Below, one piece after another: positions 1 to 7,156 of a DNA stretch of 64,000 nucleotides; within the stretch, counting starts at the first letter, position 1, and each line of letters starts with the position of its first letter. A model generated the notes under the pieces. That model saw only the letters and a program-made list of their open reading frames with translations. It did not search any database and had not been told where the DNA came from. The position numbers were made by a program, and so were the translations under genes. The stretch comes from Sulfurimonas crateris (GTDB lineage Bacteria; Campylobacterota; Campylobacteria; Campylobacterales; Sulfurimonadaceae), in NCBI RefSeq assembly GCF_005217605.1, contig NZ_SZPX01000005.1, positions 124,001 to 188,000 on the forward strand, given 5' to 3'.

Positions 1-915
1 TCCGCCTATGTAAAAAATATCCTTTTCTCAACTCCTGTAGATGAATCTTATAATATTGCACTTATTCACAATATTATCACCGAGATTCGCCTTCCTCGTG
101 TTTTGCTTGCTATTCTTATCGGTGCGGCACTTTCAACTTCGGGAGCGGTTTTTCAAGCGATGTTTGTAAATCCTCTTGTATCCCCCGGGATTTTAGGAGT
201 ACTTGCAGGAGCATCATTCGGTGCGGCTTTGGGGATGCTTCTAAGCGAACACTGGTACTTGGTACAGATATTTGCTTTTTCTTTCGGATTTATAGCGGTC
301 GGTTTTGCCGTGTTCATAGGTTCAATGGTGACAAACTCCCGCTCAACCGTCATGCTGGTTCTAGGCGGAGTTATCAGCGGTTCGCTTTTTACTTCTCTGC
401 TCTCTATCATAAAGTATGTCGCAGACCCTTACAGTACACTGCCTGCTATTGTTTACTGGCTTATGGGTTCGCTATCTATGGCACAATTAAACGAAGTTTT
501 TCTTGTAGCCATTCCTATTTCAATCAGCATTACGGGCATGATATTTATGAGCAAATATTTTGACCTTATGAGTTTAGGAGATGAGGAGGCAAAAGCACTT
601 GGCGTAAATGTCAAGCTTATACGCATCATAGCTATCGTTCTTGCTACGCTGGCAAGTTCATTGTCTGTCGTTATGGCGGGCATTATCGGCTGGGTAGGGC
701 TTATCATACCGCATATTATCCGTATGGCGGTTGGTCCCTCACACCGCCTGCTTATTCCTCTTTCGGCTATTGTGGGAGGAGCATTTTTGCTTCTTGCCGA
801 CGGGGTATCAAGACTTGCTCTTAGCGTTGAGATACCTATAGGGATTTTGACTTCGCTTATAGGGATTCCTATCTTTATAATTGTATTAAAAAATGCGAGG
901 GCGGCATGGAACTAA
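1..915 (+). CDS. FecCD/BtuC-type ABC importer permease, 5' partial (MolB-like)
   Basis: This is an inner-membrane permease subunit of a type II ABC importer, the family of iron-siderophore, cobalamin and H. influenzae MolB molybdate transporters. The frame is open from base 1, so the true start lies upstream; a TTG at 103 is internal to the conserved region. The conserved RLPRVLLAILIGAAL segment, the SGAVFQ and NPLVSPGILG motifs, repeated hydrophobic helices and the C-terminal GWVGLIIPHIIR coupling loop are all visible. Its last codons overlap the ATPase gene by 10 bp, so the two are co-translated. The modD gene two positions downstream suggests molybdate or tungstate rather than iron as substrate. 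That substrate call is inference. Confidence 0.9.
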   Translation, partial: SAYVKNILFSTPVDESYNIALIHNIITEIRLPRVLLAILIGAALSTSGAVFQAMFVNPLVSPGILGVLAGASFGAALGMLLSEHWYLVQIFAFSFGFIAVGFAVFIGSMVTNSRSTVMLVLGGVISGSLFTSLLSIIKYVADPYSTLPAIVYWLMGSLSMAQLNEVFLVAIPISISITGMIFMSKYFDLMSLGDEEAKALGVNVKLIRIIAIVLATLASSLSVVMAGIIGWVGLIIPHIIRMAVGPSHRLLIPLSAIVGGAFLLLADGVSRLALSVEIPIGILTSLIGIPIFIIVLKNARAAWN

Positions 916-1700
916 AACCTATTATAGAGGTAAAAAATCTTCATTTTTCATATAAGAAACATCGAGTTTTAGCAGGTGTTGACTTAGAGCTTTACAGAGG
1001 CGAAGTCGTCTCTTTGCTAGGACCTAACGGGTGCGGAAAAAGTACGCTTATCAAGCTCATTTTAAAACTTCTTCATGGAGAGGGAGAGATAAAAATAGCC
1101 TCCAAAGAGATTGGAAAATATTCGCATAAAGATATAGCTTCACATGTAGCTTATATTCCACAGTACAACAATACGCCCTTTAACTATACCGTTCTTGAAA
1201 TGGTCGTCATGGGAAGAGTATCAAAACTAGATTTTTTTGCTCTTCCATCAGCAAATGATTATGAGGTGGCAAACAAAGCACTTGAAAAAATAAATATTGA
1301 GCATCTGCACGACAAAGCGTTCGGACAACTAAGCGGCGGACAAAAACAGATGGTGCTTTTGGCGCGTGCCATCGCTCAGGAAGTAAATGTATTTATCATG
1401 GACGAGCCTGTTGCAGGGCTTGATTACGGCAATCAGATAAGGCTATTGGAACTCATAAACGAACTAAGTGCGCAAGGGTACACATTTTTAAAAACCACGC
1501 ATTATCCAGACCATGCACTTTTAGTATCAAGCCGTGTAGTGGTTATGAACGGTGGGAAAATCATAGCAGATGGAACTCCATCTGAAGTTATTACAAGCAA
1601 GATGATAGAGAGTGTATATGATATCAAAGCTGACATCATCACGCACGACTCACACAAAAGGTGTGTTCCGATATTTGAACAAAAAAGAGAGGTTATATAA
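906..1700 (+). CDS. ABC importer ATP-binding subunit, FecE/BtuD type (MolC-like)
   Basis: Cytoplasmic ATPase of the importer, 264 aa. The Walker A motif GPNGCGKST lies near residue 38, the signature LSGGQKQM near 140, and Walker B VFIMDEP is followed by the D-loop GLDYG and the switch histidine in TTHYPDH. The length and motif spacing fit the FecE/BtuD/MolC family. It starts at an ATG that overlaps the permease stop, and modD begins 1 bp after its stop. The neighbours make it the motor for the permease at the window start and for the binding protein at 2520. Family assignment is firm; the Mo/W substrate is inferred from modD. Confidence 0.93.
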   Translation: MELKPIIEVKNLHFSYKKHRVLAGVDLELYRGEVVSLLGPNGCGKSTLIKLILKLLHGEGEIKIASKEIGKYSHKDIASHVAYIPQYNNTPFNYTVLEMVVMGRVSKLDFFALPSANDYEVANKALEKINIEHLHDKAFGQLSGGQKQMVLLARAIAQEVNVFIMDEPVAGLDYGNQIRLLELINELSAQGYTFLKTTHYPDHALLVSSRVVVMNGGKIIADGTPSEVITSKMIESVYDIKADIITHDSHKRCVPIFEQKREVI

Positions 1701-1701
1701 G

Positions 1702-2520
1702 ATGGATTTACTGTTTGAAGATACGGGTTATTTTGACTTAACCACATATGGACTAAGGATTGGTGATAAAAAAGGTGTTATGAGTTTTTCGCCTAAAGCC
1801 GAGATAGTGCTTTGCGGAGCGGATGAAGTTGAAAAGATTTTAAAAAAGCTTAATATAAAACACACTTTTTTTAAAAACAACGGCGATAGAGTTATGGCAA
1901 AGGAGACCATCTTGGAGTGCAAAGGAGATGCAGCTTCGCTTCATAAAGCATGGAAAATCTCTCAAAATATCTTTGAGTATATGAGCGGTATCGCAACATA
2001 TACAAACACACTTATAAAGAGTGCTAAAGCTATAAACCCGAGCATTAGTGTCTCAACAACCAGAAAAAACTTCCCAGGAGCTAAAGAGCTTATGTTAAAA
2101 GCCGTCATGTGCGGCGGCGGTGCACCACATCGTCTCGGGCTTTACGACTCTGTTTTGATTTTTGAACAGCATCTGAACTTTTTTAATGCTAAAGAAGAGT
2201 TGGAGCAAGGTTTCAAAGAGCTAAAACACAATTTTATAGAGAGAAAAATCGCCGTTGAAGTTGAGAGTTTTGAGCAGGCTTCATACTTTGCCTCACTCGG
2301 TGCGGACATCCTTCAATGTGAAAAGATGGATTTTAAGACACTAAAGAGCTGTGTAGGCTTAAAACAAAAACACCCTACTCTTTTACTCTCTGCAACGGGC
2401 GGGATTAACGAGAAAAATATTGCCGGTTTTGCAGCGTGCGGTGTTGATTTTATAGTCACTTCATCGCCTTATCATGCAAAACCTCTTGATATAAAAGTTA
2501 CTATCAAGGAGACCAATTGA
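1702..2520 (+). CDS. modD: ModD-like protein (NadC-type phosphoribosyltransferase fold)
   Basis: A 272-aa homologue of quinolinate phosphoribosyltransferase (NadC) of the ModD subgroup, which sits in molybdenum transport operons and whose reaction is still poorly defined. The segment TTRKNFPGAKEL, then CGGGAPHRLGLYDSVLIFEQH, follows the NadC/ModD pattern; FEQH in place of the NadC KDNH points to ModD. I place the start at the ATG at 1702 behind GAGAGG. A longer frame from 1612 would overlap the ATPase gene and adds residues with no family resemblance. It lies between the ATPase and binding-protein genes, the best local marker that this importer handles molybdate or tungstate. Confidence 0.82.
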   Translation: MDLLFEDTGYFDLTTYGLRIGDKKGVMSFSPKAEIVLCGADEVEKILKKLNIKHTFFKNNGDRVMAKETILECKGDAASLHKAWKISQNIFEYMSGIATYTNTLIKSAKAINPSISVSTTRKNFPGAKELMLKAVMCGGGAPHRLGLYDSVLIFEQHLNFFNAKEELEQGFKELKHNFIERKIAVEVESFEQASYFASLGADILQCEKMDFKTLKSCVGLKQKHPTLLLSATGGINEKNIAGFAACGVDFIVTSSPYHAKPLDIKVTIKETN

Positions 2521-3503
2521 TGAAAAATATTTTATTTGCTTTAGCAATTATCTTTAGTGCAAATATCAATGCCAAAACTATAACGGATGATTACGGCAGA
2601 GTAGTTGAAGTTCCAGAGCATATCACCAAAATCTACGCCGCCTCGCCGCCGCTTGCCATGAGCATTTTGGCATTTAACCCTGACTTGGTTGCAGGTTTAA
2701 ACTCTTCATTTAACGAGACGCAAAAAAAGTATGCAGGAAGTGCATATAACAAACCCATTGTAGGCGGTTTTATGGGACAGGGAAACACTCCGAACTTTGA
2801 GATACTAGCAAGCGTAAAACCTGATGTGATTATCATGTGGGCTAGAATGAGAGGTTATGAGAAAATATTAGCCAAGTTTGAAAAGATGGGTATTCCCGTT
2901 TTATTGGTTGAAAATGAGTCAATTTACAGCATCATCACCCAGTTTGAACTCTTTGCAAAACTCACAGGCGACACCGCAAGAGCGGACGAACTCATAGCTT
3001 ACACAAAGAAAAGCCTCTCTCTTATAGAATCACTCAAAGAAGAACTATCCAAACAAAAAGAGGTGCGTTACTACTTCGCACAGGGCTTAGACGGATTATC
3101 TAGCGAATGTGAGGGTTCGTTTCATTTAGAACCGTTTAAATATGCAGGTGCGAAAAATGCACTTGATTGCCGCATGAGTTCTAATTACGGGATGGAGAAG
3201 ATAAGCATGGAGAGCGTTATCTTAAGCAATCCCGATGTTATAGTCGCCATGGAAAAAACATTTACCGATACGCTATTGCAAAACCCACAATGGAAAAATC
3301 TAAGAGCCGTTAAAGAGGGTAAAGTTTTCACCGTTCCCTCAACTCCTTTTAACTACATCTCAAGACCGCCCTCTTTTATGAGACTTCTAGGCATTATATG
3401 GCTGATTGACTCTTTTTATCCATCGCTTTTAGAAAAATCGTTTGAAGATGAGAAAAAAGAGTTTGAAGCACTCTTTTTTCCTCAGCTAAAGGAGTCCAAA
3501 TGA
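2520..3503 (+). CDS. Periplasmic substrate-binding protein of the importer (MolA/BtuF-like)
   Basis: A 327-aa secreted binding protein of the helical-backbone (TroA/BtuF/FecB/MolA) class. An N-terminal signal peptide (FALAIIFSANINA) is followed by the typical opening TITDDYGRVVEVPEHITKI, then the PDVIIMW and NPDVIVAM segments of the two lobes. Start: the ATG at 2520 overlaps the modD stop as TGATG; a TTG one codon earlier is less likely. No lipobox is obvious, so it is probably soluble in the periplasm. It delivers ligand to the permease and ATPase encoded just upstream. The ligand is not readable from sequence; molybdate or tungstate is inferred from modD and the Mop protein at 10154. Confidence 0.88.
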   Translation: MKNILFALAIIFSANINAKTITDDYGRVVEVPEHITKIYAASPPLAMSILAFNPDLVAGLNSSFNETQKKYAGSAYNKPIVGGFMGQGNTPNFEILASVKPDVIIMWARMRGYEKILAKFEKMGIPVLLVENESIYSIITQFELFAKLTGDTARADELIAYTKKSLSLIESLKEELSKQKEVRYYFAQGLDGLSSECEGSFHLEPFKYAGAKNALDCRMSSNYGMEKISMESVILSNPDVIVAMEKTFTDTLLQNPQWKNLRAVKEGKVFTVPSTPFNYISRPPSFMRLLGIIWLIDSFYPSLLEKSFEDEKKEFEALFFPQLKESK

Positions 3504-3570
3504 CTCCCTTCTCGCCGTTAGGCGAAGCTTTAGTGACTGAATATAATTTGGACTTGTTCAAATTATATGA
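3504..3570. repeat. Stacked inverted repeats between importer and exbB
   Basis: The gap between the binding-protein gene and exbB can form several hairpins: GGAGTC/GACTCC around the stop codon, TCGCC-GTTA-GGCGA near 3513-3526, and a perfect 10-bp stem ATATAATTTG/CAAATTATAT with an 8-nt loop at 3540-3567. There is no T-run after the last stem, so a simple terminator is unlikely. It may be a processing or attenuation structure separating the importer from the TonB genes, or a palindromic repeat element related to the one at 26017. Confidence 0.5.
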
Positions 3571-3594
3571 GATTTATTAGTAGGAGAATTGAAA

Positions 3595-4038
3595 ATGTTA
3601 ATAGAAAAACTTTTAGGAGTTGCTATTATCGGGGTTGAGCCTGTGTTGTTGGTGCTTATAGCTATGAGCGTTATCTCATTTGGCATAATTGTAGAGAGAG
3701 TGCTTGCATTTGTACATGTAAAAAATACTTTAAAAAATCTAAACCAAGTAGAGTTAAGAGTGTTGCTTGAAAAAAGGCTCGGTATCCTTGCCACATTTGG
3801 AAACAACGCTCCTTTTATCGGACTTTTTGGAACCGTTCTAGGGATAATCAACGCTTTTCATTCACTCTCAAAAGAGGGAAGCGAATTTGGAGTAAACGCT
3901 GTTATGGGAGGTATTTCAGAAGCTTTAGTTGCAACAGCCGTGGGGCTTTTTGTAGCTATTCCAAGTGTTATAGCCTACAACTATTTTGTAAGAAAAATAA
4001 AGATGATGCTCCTTGAGATGGAGGTAAACGAGAGATGA
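3595..4038 (+). CDS. exbB: ExbB energiser subunit of the TonB complex
   Basis: Inner-membrane proton-channel subunit that works with ExbD and TonB to energise outer-membrane receptors. About 148 aa, the short ExbB form common in Campylobacterota, with an N-terminal membrane segment (EPVLLVLIAMSVISFGIIV) and two C-terminal helices around APFIGLFGTVLGIINAF and EALVATAVGLFVAIPSVIAYNYF, which carry the family's pore residues. The ATG at 3595 has AGGAG 8 nt upstream; the TTG at 3589 is too close to that site. The stop overlaps exbD. Confidence 0.93.
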   Translation: MLIEKLLGVAIIGVEPVLLVLIAMSVISFGIIVERVLAFVHVKNTLKNLNQVELRVLLEKRLGILATFGNNAPFIGLFGTVLGIINAFHSLSKEGSEFGVNAVMGGISEALVATAVGLFVAIPSVIAYNYFVRKIKMMLLEMEVNER

Positions 4039-4451
4039 AAACCTCTAACGCTTACGAAGATAACGAAATATCAGAGATAAACATGACCCCTTTTGTGGAT
4101 ATAGTTCTTGTAGTTTTGGTTATCTTTATGGCGACTGCAACCTTTGTCGCACAGGGCAAAATAGCCATATCTCTTCCGAAAGCCACGAAACACAAAGAGG
4201 TGTCAAAACCCGAAAAACCGATAATAATTACTATCGACAAAGAGGGAACTCTTTATTTTAACGACAAAAAGATTGAGATAAAAAACCTAAGTACCGCTTT
4301 GCAGGGAAGTAGTGATATTGCTTCAAAAGCCGGTGTTGTTCTTCGTAGCGACGCAAAAACAGAGTTTGAACATGTAGTAAAAGTCATCGATACATGTAAG
4401 CAAAACAATATCTCAAAGTTCTCAATCCAAACACAAGAGCAAAACAGATGA
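4035..4451 (+). CDS. exbD: ExbD energiser subunit of the TonB complex
   Basis: A 138-aa single-span inner-membrane protein with a periplasmic domain. The essential membrane aspartate is present (D22 in MTPFVDIVLVVLVIFM), and the periplasmic part has the ExbD/TolR features PIIITIDKEGTLYFND and LRSDAKTEFEHVVKVID. It overlaps exbB at an ATGA and tonB at another, so the three subunits are translationally coupled. It converts proton flow through ExbB into TonB motion. Placement between a Mo/W-type importer and two receptor genes suggests a dedicated set. Confidence 0.94.
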   Translation: MKTSNAYEDNEISEINMTPFVDIVLVVLVIFMATATFVAQGKIAISLPKATKHKEVSKPEKPIIITIDKEGTLYFNDKKIEIKNLSTALQGSSDIASKAGVVLRSDAKTEFEHVVKVIDTCKQNNISKFSIQTQEQNR

Positions 4452-5206
4452 ACACTTTTTGGCAAAGAGCTCTTGTCTCCATAGCTTCAACTACGATTTT
4501 GCACGCTTCGATATTTTACTCTCTTAGCAGCGTAAATCAGCCGCAAATCGTTACTCAAAAAGCCGTGGAAATATCACTGATAGACAACGCAGAGATTGAA
4601 AAAAAAGAAGAGCCAAAACCAAAAAAAGAGCCAAAACCGACAATCAAGCCAAAACCGATTGAAAAAGAAGAACCAAAAATCAAGCCAAAACCGACAATCA
4701 AGCCAAAACCGATTGTAAAAAAAGAACCAAAGATAGAGCCAAAACCTGTTGTCAAAGAAATACCGATAATTGAACAAGAGCCTATCGTTGAAAAAAAACC
4801 TCTTATCTATAAAGAGGCTCCAAAAATTGTTCAAAACGAGATTAACACAGAGATAAAAGAGACTCTTGTATCGCAAGAAACAAGAGAAAAACAAGAGATG
4901 AAGTCTAAAGTAAGTGAAGATAAATTGGCACTATATCTATCTAAAGTCAGAGCAAAAATCCAAGAAAATCTAAGATATCCGCCTCTTGCAAAACGACTAA
5001 AGATTGAGGGGGAGAGTGTTGTTGGATTTGAAATCTTACCTGATGGAAGCGTAAGGGAATCATCCATTGGCATAAAAAACTCAAGCGGACACAAAAGTTT
5101 GGACAGACAAGCCATAAGCACCATTTTAAGTGTATCTCCGTTTGATGCTCCTCCACAAAACAACATGTCGATAGTTTTACCTGTTGCATTTAAATTAAAT
5201 CTATAA
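4448..5206 (+). CDS. tonB: TonB energy-transducing protein
   Basis: A 252-aa TonB with an N-terminal membrane anchor (about residues 8-27), a long Lys-Pro/Glu-Pro periplasmic spacer (about 45-125) built from repeated KPKPTIKPKPI-like units, and a C-terminal TonB domain (about 165-252) with LRYPPLAKRLKIEGESVVGF and PDGSVRESSI. It couples ExbBD to TonB-dependent receptors. It begins inside the exbD stop. The receptor genes at 7157 and 10593 are its probable clients, though one TonB could also serve receptors elsewhere in the genome. Confidence 0.94.
   Translation: MNTFWQRALVSIASTTILHASIFYSLSSVNQPQIVTQKAVEISLIDNAEIEKKEEPKPKKEPKPTIKPKPIEKEEPKIKPKPTIKPKPIVKKEPKIEPKPVVKEIPIIEQEPIVEKKPLIYKEAPKIVQNEINTEIKETLVSQETREKQEMKSKVSEDKLALYLSKVRAKIQENLRYPPLAKRLKIEGESVVGFEILPDGSVRESSIGIKNSSGHKSLDRQAISTILSVSPFDAPPQNNMSIVLPVAFKLNL
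4598..4760 (+). repeat. Tandem repeats encoding the TonB proline-rich spacer
   Basis: Imperfect direct repeats built on AAGCCAAAACCGA run through this part of tonB, the longest unit recurring as caatcaagccaaaaccgat. They encode the KPKPTIKPKPI spacer. Such repeats can change copy number in frame and so alter spacer length. Confidence 0.7.
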
Positions 5207-5220
5207 AAAAAGGAAAAAAG

Positions 5221-6429
5221 ATGAGTGAATTTTTAACAAAAAACGATGAGAGCGTAAAAATAGAAAAGATTATGAAATTTAACAGATCTTTTGATGAGAT
5301 GAGCCAAGACCAAAGAGAAGCATGGCTTAAAGAGATGGGAGAGATAAATATAGAACACTTCTTTAAAGCAAATCAGAGAGTATTTGATGAAGACGGTCCG
5401 CATAAAGCAAATCCCGATAAAGCGAAATCTCAGCAAAGAAGAGATTTTTTTCTTGATGTACTTAAAAACAGAGTCAAATCCGACCCTTTAAAACTTCCAA
5501 AAGGACACCCCGTTACCAACTATCTTGATGAAAACATCGTGATTCGAGAAATCTGCACAAAAATAGAAGATATTTTTGATGTAAAAGAGTTGCAAACTTA
5601 TCAGCCGACATCAGAGCTGCTTCATGAGTTGTCAAAAATCCATATTCACTATTTACGAAAAGAGGATCAGCTTTTTCCATATCTTGAAAAACACAATTTT
5701 ACCTATCCGAGTACGGGTATGTGGAAATTTCATGATGAGATGAGAGCAAATCTCAAAACCGTAACAAAAGCGGTTGAGATAGGCACATTGGACGATGAAA
5801 CACTAGAGCTTATGAAAGAGACCGTAAAAAATATTTTTGACATGACCACAAGGGAAGAGAAGATGCTTTTGCCGACTTCCGTGAAGCTTCTTTCACAAGA
5901 AGAGTGGATCAAAATTCGCAAAGAAGAGGAAGAGTCAAAAGATGAGATAGGGTACGGATTTATAGAAAATCCGCCGATGTGGCCACCAATGAGTGACGAA
6001 GATGTACAAATCGCAACACTTGATAAACTCTTACTGCAAACGGGTTCTCTCTCGCAAGCACAACTCAACCTGTTTTTCTCTCATCTGCCTTTTGATATAA
6101 CTTTTGTAGATGAAAATGACCGCGTTCTTTTTTTCAACAAAGGCTCGGAGAGGACTTTTCCAAGAAGCCCAAGCGTCATAGGCAGAGAGGTAAAATTTTG
6201 CCATCCTCCAAAAAGCGTAGATACCGTACTTACGATACTAGAAGCATTTAAAGACGGGAGCAAAGAGAGTGCAGAGTTTTGGATTACTTTTAATGAACGA
6301 CTCATTCACATCCGCTATTTTGCGCTTAGAGACAAAGAGAAAAAGTACAAAGGCGTAGTCGAGATAACACAAGATATCACGGATATAAAGAAAATCGAAG
6401 GTGAGAGACGACTTTTAGACTGGGCATAA
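5221..6429 (+). CDS. DUF438 / haemerythrin-like / PAS domain protein
   Basis: A 402-aa soluble protein. The N-terminal ~70 residues look like DUF438; residues about 95-220 hold a haemerythrin-like HHE region with KGHPVTNYLDEN, HYLRKEDQLFPYLEKH, WKFHDEMR and REEKMLLPTS, whose His and Glu residues could bind a di-iron centre; residues about 280-400 form a PAS-like domain (FDITFVDENDRVLFFNKGSERTF, then GVVEITQDITDIKKIEGE). Proteins of this plan are associated with nitric oxide or redox sensing. It has AGGAAA upstream and sits 14 bp after tonB. Its job in a metal-uptake cluster is unclear; it could sense redox state or oxygen. Confidence 0.82.
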   Translation: MSEFLTKNDESVKIEKIMKFNRSFDEMSQDQREAWLKEMGEINIEHFFKANQRVFDEDGPHKANPDKAKSQQRRDFFLDVLKNRVKSDPLKLPKGHPVTNYLDENIVIREICTKIEDIFDVKELQTYQPTSELLHELSKIHIHYLRKEDQLFPYLEKHNFTYPSTGMWKFHDEMRANLKTVTKAVEIGTLDDETLELMKETVKNIFDMTTREEKMLLPTSVKLLSQEEWIKIRKEEEESKDEIGYGFIENPPMWPPMSDEDVQIATLDKLLLQTGSLSQAQLNLFFSHLPFDITFVDENDRVLFFNKGSERTFPRSPSVIGREVKFCHPPKSVDTVLTILEAFKDGSKESAEFWITFNERLIHIRYFALRDKEKKYKGVVEITQDITDIKKIEGERRLLDWA

Positions 6430-6448
6430 AGGTCTATTTTTATATAGC

Positions 6449-6470
6449 GTTATGTGAACAATGATATAAC
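6449..6470. promoter_or_regulatory. ModE-like inverted repeat upstream of the methyltransferase
   Basis: GTTATGT, an 8-nt spacer, then ATATAAC: a near-perfect inverted repeat about 20 bp ahead of the methyltransferase start, in the only sizeable gap of the downstream half of the cluster. Its half-sites resemble the GTTATAT/ATATAAC elements reported for ModE repressor sites; this is from memory and not verified. It would place the methyltransferase, both receptors and the Mop gene under Mo/W control. Confidence 0.4.
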
Positions 6471-6490
6471 AAAGTAAAGGAGATAAAGCG

Positions 6491-7141
6491 ATGGGTAAAG
6501 ATAAAAACAGCCAAACCAAAGAGCATAAAGGCGGATCAAACCCTCAAAGTTTTGACCGAATCGTGCGTGAAGTGTTTGCACCGATCTACCCTGTTATTGC
6601 ACAGCAAATAGTGGCAAAAACACTCACAACATCAGGCAGATGTCTAGATGCAGGATGTGGCACGGGGGCATTGGGGCGTGCGATAGCCGCTATTACGGAT
6701 CTACATGTAACTTTTTTTGATCAATCAAGCCAGATGCTAGATTTAGCAAAAAAGTATGCAGACGAAGAAAATATTTTACACAAAAGCGATTTTTTAGAGG
6801 GGGATATACACAGCGTAGAGATGGAGAATGACTCCGTAGATATAGTTATCAGCCGTGGCTCATCACCGTTTTGGGATGATTGGCATAGAGCGTACGGCGA
6901 AATATTGAGGGTTTTAAAAGTCGGGGGACATGCTTATATAGGCGGCGGATTTGGCACAAAAGAGCTAAAGGAGCAGATAACCGCCCACATGAGCAAAGAT
7001 AAACCCGACTGGAGAGACTCATTCAAAGATAGAATCAAAGCAGAGCGAGAAGCACTGCCTCAGATAATGGAAAAACTTAATCCAACATCACACACCATAA
7101 TCGACGATGAGAGCGGCTGGTGGGTTTTAATAACAAAATAA
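6491..7141 (+). CDS. Class I SAM-dependent methyltransferase
   Basis: A 216-aa Rossmann-fold methyltransferase (Methyltransf_11/25 type). Motif I CLDAGCGTGALG lies near residue 56, followed by the acidic loop FFDQSSQMLDLA, the SVDIVISRGSSPFWDDW region and VLKVGGHAYIGGG. The substrate cannot be read. A GGAG ribosome site precedes the ATG, and the gene is followed 15 bp later by the first TonB receptor. A second methyltransferase ends the same cluster (13509). Both could act on a metallophore or regulator, or be incidental. Confidence 0.85.
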   Translation: MGKDKNSQTKEHKGGSNPQSFDRIVREVFAPIYPVIAQQIVAKTLTTSGRCLDAGCGTGALGRAIAAITDLHVTFFDQSSQMLDLAKKYADEENILHKSDFLEGDIHSVEMENDSVDIVISRGSSPFWDDWHRAYGEILRVLKVGGHAYIGGGFGTKELKEQITAHMSKDKPDWRDSFKDRIKAEREALPQIMEKLNPTSHTIIDDESGWWVLITK

Positions 7142-7156
7142 ACAAGGAAAGATAAG

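Noticed and set aside
1612-1701. Longer start for modD
   Set aside because: It would overlap the ATPase gene by 89 bp with no ribosome site. The ATG at 1702 begins where the family similarity starts.
1-3503. Ferric siderophore or haem importer
   Set aside because: The importer family allows it, but modD between the subunits and the Mop protein downstream favour Mo/W. I keep iron as the main alternative.
4598-4760. Regular short repeats as a CRISPR-like array
   Set aside because: The repeats are in frame, lack unique spacers and encode the TonB proline-rich region. No cas genes are in the window.
4574-4894. Open frames antisense to tonB, rich in Phe, Trp and Arg
   Set aside because: They are the mirror of the Lys-Pro repeat codons and have no ribosome site or family likeness.
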